From positions 1 through 64,000 of the forward strand of contig CAVYKK010000028.1 of assembly GCA_963769045.1 (NCBI GenBank): DNA of 64,000 nucleotides, in the 5' to 3' direction. A model generated the notes under the pieces. That model made no database searches, was not told the DNA's origin, and was given only the letters and a program-made list of their open reading frames with translations. Positions 47,853 to 56,668 of the stretch are shown piece after piece (the stretch's first letter is position 1; each line of letters starts with the position of its first letter). The stretch comes from Methanocella_A sp963769045 (GTDB taxonomy: Archaea > Halobacteriota > Methanocellia > Methanocellales > Methanocellaceae). Made by a program: the position numbers and the translations under genes.

Positions 47853-48965
47853 ATGGGTTCGGGGTACACGACTGCCGGTATTACAGGGTTGCTGCTCGCT
47901 CTTTTGACGTTAGCCGTCGTGCTGCAGCCACCGGCCGTGCATGCGGCGACTTCTGACGATCGCCTGCAGATCACCTATATCTACAGCCAGCAATGCCTGA
48001 GCTGCCAGCAGGCCTGGCCGGCCATTAAACAGGCCATCGGTGATTCCGGGCAGGCTGTCAACCTCTCGCGATACGAGATCACCACAAGGGAGGGGACGGA
48101 ATATGCAAAGGCCCGGGGGATTTACTCGGTGCCGGCCGTGGTAGTCAACTGCGGCCCGCCGCTGCGGCTCGAAGACTATGACAGCGTGGAGTCATTCGAC
48201 CGGGCGCTCCGTGAACGGATCACCTGCGAGACAGGCACCGGCCCGTGCCACGGGGCGGCGCGTCATCAATGTACAGTCGATAAGAAGACGGAGATTTCGG
48301 CGCCGACGGCCTTCGCGGCCGGCCTGGTCGCCGGCATCAACCCGTGCCTGCTGGCGGTCATGGCATTCATCGCAGGCACCACGCTATCGGCAGCCGGCAA
48401 GAGGATAGGCATCATAGCCCGCATCCTGTCGTTCTGCGGGGGGCTGATGACAGTATACCTGCTGATCGGCATCGGGCTGATGGAACTGTTAGGGCAGGTA
48501 CCCGGGCTGGAGACAGGCCTGAAGGCCGTCGTTGTCTTGATACTGGTCGCGCTGGCCCTGTGGAGCTTTGTCGACGCCTACCGCGTGAAAAAAGGAGTGG
48601 AGAGCCGGTCGTTCAAGGCGGTGCTCGAACGGTTCCGCTCGTCGTACCAGCGGTTCGGGGTGCCGGCAAGCTTCGGCATCGGCGCCGCCTTCGGGCTGGT
48701 GAAGATGCCCTGTGTGGGAGGCCTGTATATTGCCATCCTGGGGACGATACTGCAGGCCGGGCAGGTGATGGAGGGCGTCGTGTACCTGATCGCCTACAAC
48801 CTGGGCGTCATCGCGCCAGTGCTGGTACTTGGCGTGCTGCTCACGCTGGGCTTGAGCCCGGGCACCGTGAACCGGTTCCGGCGCCGGTACCGGGTGGAGC
48901 TCAAGGCGTTCAACGGCCTCCTGCTGGCAGCCATGGCGGCCGGCTTTGCCCTTGGTGTGATCTGA
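47853..48965 (+). CDS. Thioredoxin-like/CcdA (DsbD-type) membrane fusion protein
   Basis: This 370-residue protein starts with a signal/anchor (GITGLLLALLTLAVVLQP), then a thioredoxin-like domain with CLSC (about residue 48) and a cis-Pro region (YSVPAVVVNCG), then a six-helix CcdA/DsbD membrane domain with GLVAGINPCLLAVMAFIAG and GLVKMPCVGGLYIA, which hold the two transfer cysteines. It should carry reductant across the membrane to extracytoplasmic thiols. The ATG at 47853 lies about 28 nt after TTTTAAATATG, so it is leaderless. No cytochrome-maturation genes are next to it. Confidence 0.88.
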   Translation: MGSGYTTAGITGLLLALLTLAVVLQPPAVHAATSDDRLQITYIYSQQCLSCQQAWPAIKQAIGDSGQAVNLSRYEITTREGTEYAKARGIYSVPAVVVNCGPPLRLEDYDSVESFDRALRERITCETGTGPCHGAARHQCTVDKKTEISAPTAFAAGLVAGINPCLLAVMAFIAGTTLSAAGKRIGIIARILSFCGGLMTVYLLIGIGLMELLGQVPGLETGLKAVVVLILVALALWSFVDAYRVKKGVESRSFKAVLERFRSSYQRFGVPASFGIGAAFGLVKMPCVGGLYIAILGTILQAGQVMEGVVYLIAYNLGVIAPVLVLGVLLTLGLSPGTVNRFRRRYRVELKAFNGLLLAAMAAGFALGVI

Positions 48966-49094
48966 CTACTTCCGCCGGACCTCGTCGATCAGCTTGCGGG
49001 AGAACAGCGCGAGCAGGGCCGTCAGCATCCCGGTGGCTATCGTGAAGTAGCCGTCCCGCATGAAGTCCTTGATCGGCTGGCTGTCCCGAGGCAC
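48966..49094 (-). CDS. Possible very small single-helix membrane protein
   Basis: A 42-codon minus-strand frame (MPRDSQPIKDFMRDGYFTIA, then a hydrophobic TGMLTALLALFSRKLIDEVR and a short basic tail) ends 1 nt after the stop of the convergent CcdA-like gene. The GTG at 49094 has AAGGA 6 nt upstream; an in-frame ATG at 49061 would leave 31 residues. It looks like a tail-anchored peptide, but it may be the remnant of a longer gene. No family is recognised. Confidence 0.4.
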   Translation of the reverse strand: MPRDSQPIKDFMRDGYFTIATGMLTALLALFSRKLIDEVRRK

Positions 49095-49268
49095 CAGTAT
49101 TCCTTGCCCCGATGACCGGACTGCAGTCAATGTTGGCGATGGTGATACGCTTTCTAATCGATCTTTTTTACGTCTTTTGCTGCGGCGGACAGGACACCGG
49201 GAGGCCTTACCTCAAAAGCTATATCAACATGCCATGAATAATAACGAGTATCTATAAGGTGAATTCTG

Positions 49269-49763
49269 ATGCCAGAGGATAAGCTTATTTGCGGGAATTG
49301 CGGCGCTGAGCTGACCACTGCGGCAAAAGCATGCCCGAAGTGCGGTTCGGATCCAAGGAAGGCAGTGAAATATTGCACCGTTTGCGGCGAGCCGATCACC
49401 AACCCGAACGCGATCATCTGCACGAAGTGCGGCGCGTCGCTGAAGGGCGGCGCGACGGCCAAAGGCGGCAGCCTGGCACCAGGTGAAATGGACCCGATCA
49501 TTGCTACAGTAATTAGCCTGATCATTCCCGGCCTCGGCTTGTATTTTATCTATCCAGAGGATAAGAGAAATACCGCACTACTGATAACCGCGGCATTAGT
49601 ATTTGCCGATCTTGTCATAATAGGCGGTGGTTTTGTCGGCGCATTGGTCACGTTCGGCCTGTGCCTGTGCTGCTATTTCCTGCTCCCCGTTATCCATCTA
49701 GGAGCGGCAATATACACGTACAATGAGGCTATGAAGCTGACTGGCGGCAAGACGCTGTTCTAA
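49269..49763 (+). CDS. Double zinc-ribbon membrane protein
   Basis: The protein of 164 residues has two N-terminal zinc ribbons (CGNCGAELTTAAKACPKCGS, and CTVCGEPITNPNAIICTKCG), a Gly/Ala linker and three hydrophobic segments (PIIATVISLIIPGLGLYFIY; TALLITAALVFADLVII; LVTFGLCLCCYFLLPVIHLG). This layout is common in archaeal membrane proteins with TM2-like domains, without a known function. The ATG at 49269 follows AAGGTGA. A palindromic repeat begins right after the stop codon. Confidence 0.8.
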   Translation: MPEDKLICGNCGAELTTAAKACPKCGSDPRKAVKYCTVCGEPITNPNAIICTKCGASLKGGATAKGGSLAPGEMDPIIATVISLIIPGLGLYFIYPEDKRNTALLITAALVFADLVIIGGGFVGALVTFGLCLCCYFLLPVIHLGAAIYTYNEAMKLTGGKTLF

Positions 49764-49859
49764 GCCACAAAGGCACGAAGGGGACTAAGGCACTAAAAGA
49801 GTGCGTTCTGTCCCCGATATTCCTTTGTGGCCTCCGTGCCCTCTGTGGCCTCCGTGTCC
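49764..49859. repeat. Palindromic repeat of CACAAAGG/CTTTGTGG units
   Basis: GCCACAAAGGCACGAAGG (from 49764) faces CCTTTGTGGCCTCCGTGCCC (from 49822) and further 9-nt units (CTCTGTGGC, CTCCGTGTC) up to 49859. The arms are imperfect inverse copies. The element fills the spacer before mfnB. Confidence 0.75.
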
Positions 49860-49933
49860 AATGACAAAAATCGCTTAGCATCGAATGAATAAATGGCAAC
49901 TGTTATATAGAAAAACGATATAAGGAGTTGTGC

Positions 49934-50629
49934 ATGAAGCTGTTAGTCAGCCCCATCGACATCGATGAGGCCGTAATCGCCGACAGAGGGGGCGCCGATA
50001 TCATCGACGTCAAGAACCCGAAGGAAGGCTCGCTGGGCGCCAACTTCCCCTGGGTGATACAGGCGGTGCGCGCCTGCGTGACGAAACCGTTGAGCGCGAC
50101 CATCGGCGATTTCAACTACAAGCCCGGCACCGCATCGCTCGCCGCTCTCGGGGCGGCCGCAGCAGGGGCGGATTACGTCAAGGTCGGGCTGTACGATATC
50201 CAGACGGACCGGCAGGCTTTCGAGGTGCTCTCGGGCGTCGTAAAGGCGGTCAAGTCCTATGATCGCAACAAGATCGTCGTGGCGTCCGGCTACTCGGACT
50301 ACGCCCGCATCGGCTCCATACCGGCACTGCAGCTGCCGCCGGTCGCGCAGCGCGCGGGCTGTGACGTGGTCATGGTGGATACCGGAATGAAGGACGGGAA
50401 ATCCACGTTCGAGTTCATGGGCGGTGACGAGCTACAGTCATTCGTGGACTCGGCCCACTCCAACGGGCTTCAGTGCGCGCTGGCCGGCTCTATCAAGTTC
50501 GACGACATCCCCGCTATAAGAAAGATCGGCTCCGACATCATCGGCGTCCGCGGGCTGGTCTGCGGCGGCAACCGCAACGACGGTATCCGCGCCGAGCTGG
50601 TTGCGAAGCTGCGCGCCAGCATGAACTAA
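49934..50629 (+). CDS. mfnB: (5-Formylfuran-3-yl)methyl phosphate synthase
   Basis: MfnB makes the furan ring precursor of methanofuran from glyceraldehyde-3-phosphate. The 231-residue TIM barrel matches the former DUF556 family: MKLLVSPIDIDEAVIADRGG at the N-terminus, DIIDVKNPKEGSLGANFPWV with the Schiff-base lysine candidate at residue 27, DYVKVGLYD near residue 80, and VMVDTGMKDGKS. The ATG at 49934 follows GGAG. It stands alone here, but its product is the substrate carrier used by the Fwd complex encoded at the left of the window. Confidence 0.93.
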   Translation: MKLLVSPIDIDEAVIADRGGADIIDVKNPKEGSLGANFPWVIQAVRACVTKPLSATIGDFNYKPGTASLAALGAAAAGADYVKVGLYDIQTDRQAFEVLSGVVKAVKSYDRNKIVVASGYSDYARIGSIPALQLPPVAQRAGCDVVMVDTGMKDGKSTFEFMGGDELQSFVDSAHSNGLQCALAGSIKFDDIPAIRKIGSDIIGVRGLVCGGNRNDGIRAELVAKLRASMN

Positions 50630-50667
50630 TTTCTTATTTCTGTCTTTCGCAACCGGTGTCTCGCGGA

Positions 50668-50970
50668 CTACATCGGCGCCCGGGTTTCGGCGGGCTTTTT
50701 CGGCTTGCGTATCCACATGTACAGGCTCACGATCAGCACGATGACCATTACGCCGGCCAGCGTCTGCCATAGCGGGCTGCCGGCGTACTCCACGGCCTGG
50801 CCGCTCAGCCAGGAGGCCGTATTGGATGAAGCATGGACAATGCCCGCAATAATACCGTCTTGACCGGGGGCAGGCGTAGCCGTAGGCGTCTGCGCGGTAG
50901 TGGCCGCTAAGGAGAGCGCGATAGCGCCTGAAAGAAGGAGAAGAACCGCCAGCTTTGCCATTAGCCTCAT
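50668..50970 (-). CDS. Small secreted protein with C-terminal membrane anchor
   Basis: This protein of about 100 residues has a signal peptide (AKLAVLLLLSGAIALSLAAT), a Thr/Pro-rich stretch (AQTPTATPAPGQDG) and a C-terminal membrane helix (LAGVMVIVLIVSLYMWI) with a basic tail (RKPKKPAETRAPM). The layout resembles the protein at 35481-36005. No function is recognised. The ATG at 50970 is chosen because it begins the signal peptide; 50961 is possible. It converges on mfnB. Confidence 0.65.
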   Translation of the reverse strand: MRLMAKLAVLLLLSGAIALSLAATTAQTPTATPAPGQDGIIAGIVHASSNTASWLSGQAVEYAGSPLWQTLAGVMVIVLIVSLYMWIRKPKKPAETRAPM

Positions 50971-51160
50971 AACCGGTACCCTTTGAGCCTTTATTCCTAC
51001 GCATTTAAAGCATTTGTACTTTTCACTCGTACCGGGGCCGGTGCGACAGGAGAGCATGCGATGGCAAATAACGGCGACGAACGGCCTTTTTTATCCCTGA
51101 CGCAGAAATTTATTAATACTTGATCAGGTATAGTTACCCAAAAGGGTATGGTGATTACCA

Positions 51161-52639
51161 GTGTTCTTAAAAAAATTAGATACCCCTGTCGGGATCACTT
51201 TTGACGACGTGCTGCTCGTGCCGAGCCGTTCGTATGTGGAGCCCGACCATACAGATGTAAAGTCGAGATTTTCAAAGAATATCAGCCTTAACGTTCCTAT
51301 CGTCAGCGCTGCCATGGATACCGTCACGGAGGCGGAGATGGCCATCGCCATGGCCCACGAGGGCGGCATCGGCGTCATCCACCGGAACATGCCCCGGGAA
51401 AAGCAGATCGAGGAAGTCCAGAAGGTCAAGCGGGGCGAGGAGATCATCAACCGTGAAGTGCTTACGGCCAGCCCTCACCAGACCATCGAGTCCGCATGGC
51501 GAATGATGTCAGAGCAGGGCGTCACGGGCATTCCCATCATCGATGACGGCAAGCTCGTCGGGATCATCAGCCGCCGCGACGTGCGGCCTATCGTCAAGCT
51601 GGAGCCGACCAAGAAGATCAGCGACGTCATGACCCGCAGCCTGGTCACTGCCGGCGAGAACATCAAGGTGGAAGAGGCCATCGACACCATGTACGAGCAC
51701 AAGGTCGAGAGGCTGCCGGTGATCAACGAGAAAGGCAACCTGGTCGGCATCATCCTGATGCAGAACATCCTCGAGAAGCGGCAGTACCCCAACGCCCTCC
51801 GCAATGGAAATGATCAGCTCCGTGTCGCGGCGGCCGTCGGGCCCTTCGATATCGAGCGGGCCATGGCGCTGGACAAGGCCGGCGTGGACGCAGTCTGCGT
51901 CGACTGCGCCCATGCGCACAACATGCGCGTGGTCGAGTCGGCGAAGCGCATCAAGAAGATGGTGTCCGCCGACGTGGTGGTCGGCAACATCGCGACCCGC
52001 GAGGCCGCGGAAGAGCTGGCCAGCTTTGCCGATGGCATCAAGGTCGGCGTCGGACCGGGCTCTATCTGCACCACCCGTATTGTCGCGGGCGTGGGCGTGC
52101 CCCAGCTGACGGCCATTGCCGAGGCGGCCGAGGCCGCGGGCAAGTACGACGTGCCCATCATCGCCGACGGCGGCGTCCGATATTCAGGCGACATCGCCAA
52201 GGCTATTGCAAGTGGCGCCGAAAGCGTCATGCTTGGCAACCTGATGGCAGGCACCAGAGAAGCCCCGGGCAGGCTGATCACGATCAAGGGCCGGCGTTAC
52301 AAGCAGTATCGCGGCATGGGCTCGCTGGGGGCCATGGCCGGCGGCGAAAGCTCCGACAGGTACTTCCAGGAGTCAAAGCGAGAACTGGGCAAGACCAAGT
52401 TCGTCCCGGAAGGCGTCGAGGGCGCCATCCCCTACAGGGGCACCACCAGCGACACGCTGTACCAGCTGATCGGCGGCCTGCACTCGTCCATGGGATACTG
52501 CGGCGCCCGCAACATCAAGGAGATGAGGGAGAACTCGAAGTTCATTCGCATCACCCCGTCGGGCATGAGCGAGAGCCACCCGCACGACATCCTGATCACG
52601 GATGAGGCACCAAACTATCCCCTGTCGACTCGCCTATAG
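51161..52639 (+). CDS. guaB: IMP dehydrogenase
   Basis: GuaB (492 residues) oxidises IMP to XMP, the committed step to GMP. The TIM barrel starts PVGITFDDVLLVPSRS, with two CBS domains inserted at about residues 95-215 (TGIPIIDDGKLVGIISRRD; VERLPVINEKGNLVGIIL). The catalytic Cys loop is GPGSICTTRIVAGVG, and the flap YRGMGSLGAM and ESKRELGKTKFVPEGVEG follow. The start is a GTG at 51161 after GGTGAT; TTTATTAATA near 51108 is a good TATA box. The gene ends within a strong hairpin. Confidence 0.96.
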   Translation: MFLKKLDTPVGITFDDVLLVPSRSYVEPDHTDVKSRFSKNISLNVPIVSAAMDTVTEAEMAIAMAHEGGIGVIHRNMPREKQIEEVQKVKRGEEIINREVLTASPHQTIESAWRMMSEQGVTGIPIIDDGKLVGIISRRDVRPIVKLEPTKKISDVMTRSLVTAGENIKVEEAIDTMYEHKVERLPVINEKGNLVGIILMQNILEKRQYPNALRNGNDQLRVAAAVGPFDIERAMALDKAGVDAVCVDCAHAHNMRVVESAKRIKKMVSADVVVGNIATREAAEELASFADGIKVGVGPGSICTTRIVAGVGVPQLTAIAEAAEAAGKYDVPIIADGGVRYSGDIAKAIASGAESVMLGNLMAGTREAPGRLITIKGRRYKQYRGMGSLGAMAGGESSDRYFQESKRELGKTKFVPEGVEGAIPYRGTTSDTLYQLIGGLHSSMGYCGARNIKEMRENSKFIRITPSGMSESHPHDILITDEAPNYPLSTRL

Positions 52640-52695
52640 GCGGGTCGACAGGCGTCCACCCGCCTGTAAGGCCCAGACAGCCCATTTTTTATTGG
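52621..52695 (+). terminator. Terminator hairpin overlapping the guaB stop codon
   Basis: Positions 52621-52634 pair with 52639-52652 in a 14-bp stem with one T-G pair and a 4-nt TATA loop; the stem halves contain CCTGTCGAC and GTCGACAGG. The guaB TAG lies at 52637-52639, in the loop. A T-run (52684-52689) follows after a second GC-rich stretch, fitting a transcription terminator. Confidence 0.8.
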
Positions 52696-52769
52696 CCCTT
52701 CCGACATACCGGTTTTTTCGGGGCAACGTTTTTATCCGCTTTTCGTGACGCTACTGGCGATGATATATT

Positions 52770-53036
52770 ATGATGCCCCGCAGGACTGCCCTGATAGCAA
52801 TTATTCTCGCCGTACTGGCCGTGTCCGGATGCTGTATATGCTGTGTCCCGTGCGGCAGGACAAGACATGCTTATGCCGCGGAGGAAAGCCTGGCGCCCGC
52901 GGATACCGCAGGTTACGTCACGGCTGACCCTATACCTGCAGCAGCCCCATATTATATTCCCGCCGGCAAGTTGACATCGCCCGTCGTCGGCCCGGAACAA
53001 GATAATGCACTACTTTTGATCGCTTACTGTGCTTAA
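52770..53036 (+). CDS. Short secreted or lipid-anchored protein
   Basis: This 88-residue protein has a hydrophobic signal (TALIAIILAVLAVSGCCICC) whose SGC resembles a lipobox, then a short Ala/Pro-rich mature part (AADPIP-like, YVTADPIPAAAPYYIPAGKL). No domain is recognised. Two adjacent ATGs (52770, 52773) are possible starts; TTTTTATCC about 35 nt upstream may be the TATA box. Its end overlaps the promoter of the HSR1-like regulator, so the two genes are probably separately transcribed. Confidence 0.55.
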   Translation: MMPRRTALIAIILAVLAVSGCCICCVPCGRTRHAYAAEESLAPADTAGYVTADPIPAAAPYYIPAGKLTSPVVGPEQDNALLLIAYCA

Positions 53037-53042
53037 GAAACA

Positions 53043-53074
53043 TTTATATACCATAAATACTAACGAAATGTTAA
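53043..53074 (+). promoter_or_regulatory. Heat-shock promoter with HSR1-type operator
   Basis: TTTATATA at 53043-53050 is the TATA box. CTAAC-GAAAT-GTTAA at 53060-53074 matches the palindrome CTAAC-N5-GTTAG reported for the Archaeoglobus fulgidus heat-shock regulator HSR1 in all but the last base. It overlaps the predicted transcription start, where bound repressor would block transcription. The operon below has the same gene order as in A. fulgidus. Confidence 0.75.
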
Positions 53075-53739
53075 TGGATATGATGGACACGACCTATCTC
53101 CTGGACATCCTGGGCAACGAGAACCGCAGGAACATACTGAACCTGCTCTCGCACCGCCCGTGCTACGTGACGGAGATCTCGGAAGAACTCAAAGTCTCTC
53201 CCAAAGCGATCATCGACCACCTGAAGATCCTGGAAGAGGCCGGAATCGTCGAGAGCTTCCACGACCAGCAGGGGCGGAAATATTTCCAGATAGCTAACAA
53301 CGTGACGATAGAGGTGTCCATATCCCCCATCTCCTTCCAGATAGAGATCAGCAAGGTGGAGACCGGTTCGGACGAGCAGATGATGCTCCGCGACCGGTTC
53401 CGCGGCGATCGTATCAGCGAGGACGTGGTGGGCCGACTGAAATATCTCTGCGAGGAAGCGCGAAAGCTCACCGAGACAAGCCTTGAGCTGCGCGAGACGC
53501 AGAGGAATATCCAGAACATGCTGTCCGAGGTCACCAGCATGTCTATCGAGATCATAAACGAGGTCGCCGCCGACCAGATCGAGGCGGAGATCCTCTATTT
53601 GCTCGTCAAGGGCCCCGTCAGCTTCGAGGAGATCGCAGAGCGGCTGAACATACCAGTACCCGTGGCCAGGTCAGAGCTGGCCAGTCTCATGAAGAAGGGG
53701 CTCGTGACCTATAGAACAGGCCAGTGGAGCATAGCGTGA
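53074..53739 (+). CDS. HSR1-like heat-shock transcriptional regulator (ArsR-type winged helix)
   Basis: This protein of about 221 residues has an ArsR-type winged helix (LLDILGNENRRNILNLLSHR, then VTEISEELKVSPKAIIDHLK and ILEEAGIVESF), a middle domain, and a second C-terminal winged-helix-like segment (AEILYLLVKGPVSFEEIAER). It heads a cluster with cdc48 and hsp20, the arrangement known for HSR1 (AF1298) of Archaeoglobus, so it is probably the repressor of this heat-shock operon. ATGs at 53068, 53074, 53080 and 53083 are possible; 53074 is about 27 nt after the TATA box and would be leaderless. Confidence 0.88.
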   Translation: MDMMDTTYLLDILGNENRRNILNLLSHRPCYVTEISEELKVSPKAIIDHLKILEEAGIVESFHDQQGRKYFQIANNVTIEVSISPISFQIEISKVETGSDEQMMLRDRFRGDRISEDVVGRLKYLCEEARKLTETSLELRETQRNIQNMLSEVTSMSIEIINEVAADQIEAEILYLLVKGPVSFEEIAERLNIPVPVARSELASLMKKGLVTYRTGQWSIA

Positions 53740-53790
53740 GCATGTGAGGCATGTGAAGCATGCTTAAAACTGAGCGAGGTGAAAGGCAAT

Positions 53791-56079
53791 ATGACTGACA
53801 ACAAAAACGAAATGACACTAAAAGTGCAAGAAGCATACCACAGAGACGTAGGCAGAGGCATCGCCCGTATCGACATGGAGACGATGCGCCAGCTGGGAAT
53901 GGTCAGTGGCGACATCATCGAGATCGAAGGCAAAGGCGCCACCGCCACCGCAGTAGTCTGGCCTGGATACCCAAGCGAAGAGGGAAAAGGAGTCATTCTC
54001 ATCGATGGCAACATCAGGTCCAACGCGAGGGTCGGCATCGACGACCGCGTAAAGGTCCGTAAAATCCAGGCAAAGCCGGCGGAGCGCATCACGCTCGCGC
54101 CGACGCAGCCCGTCCGTATCACAGGCGGCGAATACTACCTGCTGAAGCTGCTGGAAGGCAGGCCTATTTCCAAGGGACAGACGATCCGCGTCGAGATGCT
54201 GGGCAGCCCCATGACCTTCGTGGTCACGGCCACGAGGCCGACGGGCACCGTCATCGCCGACATGCGGACCGAGGTGACGATCAGCGACAAACCCGCAGAA
54301 GCCGGAAAGGTCGAGAAGGTGCCGAGGATATCGTACGAAGACATCGGCGGCCTCAAGCGGGAAATCGGGCTCGTCAGGGAAATGATCGAGCTGCCGCTGC
54401 GGCACCCGGAGATCTTCCAGAAGCTGGGCATCGAGCCGCCCAAGGGCGTGATGCTGTTCGGCCCGCCCGGAACGGGCAAGACCATGATCGCCAGGGCCGT
54501 TGCAAGCGAGACAGACGCTCACTTCATCAACATCAGCGGCCCGGAGATCATGTCCAAGTACTACGGCGAGTCGGAAAAGCAACTGCGTGACATCTTCAAG
54601 GAAGCCGAGGACAACGCCCCGTCGATCATCTTCATCGACGAGATCGACTCCATCGCGCCCAAGCGTGAGGAGGTCACCGGCGAGGTCGAGCGGCGTGTAG
54701 TCGCACAGCTACTGTCCCTGATGGACGGATTGCAGTCCCGCGGCCAGGTAGTCGTCGTAGCGGCGACCAACAGGCCCAACGCGGTCGACCCGGCGCTGCG
54801 CAGAGGCGGCAGGTTCGACAGGGAGATCGAGATAGGCGTACCGGACAAGACCGGCCGTCTGGAGATATTGCATGTCCACACCAGGGGAATGCCGCTCGCC
54901 GAGAACGTCAATCTCGAGCGCATCGCAGACATCACCCACGGCTTCGTGGGCGCCGATATGGCCGCGCTGTGTAAAGAGGCAGCCATGCACGCGCTGCGGA
55001 TGATCCTCCCGGAGATCAACATCGAAGAGGAGATACCGCAGGAAGTGCTGGACAAGCTCCAGATCACGGGCGACGACTTCATGGAGGCGCTGAAGAACAT
55101 CGAGCCTTCGGCCATGCGAGAAGTGTTCGTCGAGGTCCCGGACGTCCACTGGACGGACGTGGGCGGCCTGGACAACATCAAGCAGGAGCTGAAAGAATCG
55201 GTCGAATGGCCGCTGAAATACAAGGACGTGTTCAGCGCCACCAACACGAGCCCCCCCAAAGGGATACTGCTGTTCGGCCCGCCCGGAACGGGCAAGACGC
55301 TGATCGCCAAGGCCGTGGCCAACGAGTCGGAGGCCAACTTTATAAGCATCAAAGGGCCCGAGGTCCTGTCGAAATGGGTCGGCGAGTCCGAGAAGGCAGT
55401 ACGGGAGACGTTCAGGAAGGCAAGGCAGAGCGCACCGACGATCATCTTCTTCGACGAGATCGACGCCATCGCCCCGACGAGGGGCACCGGCTCCGACTCG
55501 CACGTGACCGAGCGGGTGATCAGCCAGATGCTGACCGAGCTGGACGGGCTGGAAGAGCTGCACAACGTCGTGGTGATAGCCGCGACCAACCGGCCGGACA
55601 TGGTAGATACAGCCCTGCTGCGGCCGGGAAGGCTGGACAGGCTGCTGTACATACCGCCGCCTGACGAGGCTTCGAGGGTGAAGATATTCCAGATACACAC
55701 AGCCGGCAAGCCGGTGGCGAAGGAAGTGAACCTTGAGCAGCTCGCCCGCGACTCGAAGGACTACGTGGGCGCGGACATCGAGGCGGTGTGCCGTGAGGCC
55801 GCTATGCTGGCGATCCGCGAGTACATCACCCCGGACATGAGCCCCGAGGAAGCGAGGAAGAACGCAGGCACCATCCAGATACGGATGAAACACTTCCAGG
55901 ACGCCCTGAAGAAGGTGCGCCCGACGGTCTCCCGAGACGTGGCCCAGCGGTATGAGAGACTGACCCAGGAGTTCGCCCGCCATGTAGTGGGCGACTTCGA
56001 GGACACGACGAAGCCGAAGGAAGAAAAGAAACCGAAGAAAGAGGAGAAGAAGCCGGCTGAAGTGAGGACTGCATCCTGA
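53791..56079 (+). CDS. cdc48: Cdc48/VAT-type AAA+ ATPase (operon copy)
   Basis: This 762-residue protein unfolds substrates, typically for the proteasome. It has the Cdc48 N-domain (GRGIARIDMETMRQLGMVSG at about residue 22), then two AAA modules, each with Walker A GPPGTGKT and Walker B (IIFIDEIDSIAPKREE; IIFFDEIDAIAPTRG), sensor ATNRP motifs and arginine-finger regions (RRGGRFDREIE; RPGRLDRLLY). The C-terminus is a Lys/Glu-rich tail (KPKEEKKPKKEEKKPAE). The ATG at 53791 follows GAGGTGA. Its neighbours, the HSR1-like regulator and hsp20, suggest heat induction. Confidence 0.95.
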   Translation: MTDNKNEMTLKVQEAYHRDVGRGIARIDMETMRQLGMVSGDIIEIEGKGATATAVVWPGYPSEEGKGVILIDGNIRSNARVGIDDRVKVRKIQAKPAERITLAPTQPVRITGGEYYLLKLLEGRPISKGQTIRVEMLGSPMTFVVTATRPTGTVIADMRTEVTISDKPAEAGKVEKVPRISYEDIGGLKREIGLVREMIELPLRHPEIFQKLGIEPPKGVMLFGPPGTGKTMIARAVASETDAHFINISGPEIMSKYYGESEKQLRDIFKEAEDNAPSIIFIDEIDSIAPKREEVTGEVERRVVAQLLSLMDGLQSRGQVVVVAATNRPNAVDPALRRGGRFDREIEIGVPDKTGRLEILHVHTRGMPLAENVNLERIADITHGFVGADMAALCKEAAMHALRMILPEINIEEEIPQEVLDKLQITGDDFMEALKNIEPSAMREVFVEVPDVHWTDVGGLDNIKQELKESVEWPLKYKDVFSATNTSPPKGILLFGPPGTGKTLIAKAVANESEANFISIKGPEVLSKWVGESEKAVRETFRKARQSAPTIIFFDEIDAIAPTRGTGSDSHVTERVISQMLTELDGLEELHNVVVIAATNRPDMVDTALLRPGRLDRLLYIPPPDEASRVKIFQIHTAGKPVAKEVNLEQLARDSKDYVGADIEAVCREAAMLAIREYITPDMSPEEARKNAGTIQIRMKHFQDALKKVRPTVSRDVAQRYERLTQEFARHVVGDFEDTTKPKEEKKPKKEEKKPAEVRTAS

Positions 56080-56116
56080 GAGATGCGGCCCTCAACCCGA
56101 AAGGAGGAATGAATCG

Positions 56117-56605
56117 ATGGCAAACAGGAAAAAGAGAGAGCCTTTCGACATGTTCGGGGACATCGACGAGATGTTCAACGAGATGATCAAGGAGCTTGAG
56201 TCAGGACAGATCTCCGGCGGAGGACCGTTCTTCTACGGCTTCTCCATGAACCAGCGCCCCGGCGAGGAGCCGGAGATCCGCGAGTTCGGCAACATCCACC
56301 CCGGCCGGGACAACGTCGAGATCGGCGAGCGCAAGCCGCTGATCGACGTGTTCGACACCGATGACACCGTACAGGTGGTCGCCGAGATGCCGGGCATCGA
56401 GAAGTCCGACGTGGAGCTCAGCGTCGAGGGCAGGAACCTCGAGATACACGCCGCCCGCGGCGACCGGCGCTACCACGAGACCGTAGAGCTGCCGACTGAG
56501 GTCGACGAGAACAGCGCAAAGGCGACCTACAAGAACGGGGTGCTCGAGGTCACGCTCAAGAAGAGCCCGAAGGCCAGGAAAGGCAAGAAGATCAATGTGG
56601 AATAA
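56117..56605 (+). CDS. hsp20: Hsp20-family small heat-shock protein
   Basis: This small heat-shock protein of 162 residues has an alpha-crystallin domain (about 70-160): PLIDVFDTDDTVQVVAEMPG, VELSVEGRNLEIHAARG, and YKNGVLEVTLKKS with the typical A-x-x-x-n-GvL motif. The N-terminal part is acidic and Phe/Gly-rich (DMFGDIDEMFNEMI; GGGPFFYGFSMN). The C-terminal I-x-I/V motif may be represented by INV at the end. The ATG at 56117 follows AAGGAGGAATGA, 37 nt after cdc48, so it is in the heat-shock operon. Confidence 0.95.
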   Translation: MANRKKREPFDMFGDIDEMFNEMIKELESGQISGGGPFFYGFSMNQRPGEEPEIREFGNIHPGRDNVEIGERKPLIDVFDTDDTVQVVAEMPGIEKSDVELSVEGRNLEIHAARGDRRYHETVELPTEVDENSAKATYKNGVLEVTLKKSPKARKGKKINVE

Positions 56606-56668
56606 GCGGGCAATACAAGCCCGCTACCCTTCTTTTTATTTAGATTTTTTATATAGCGGACGCGCACT

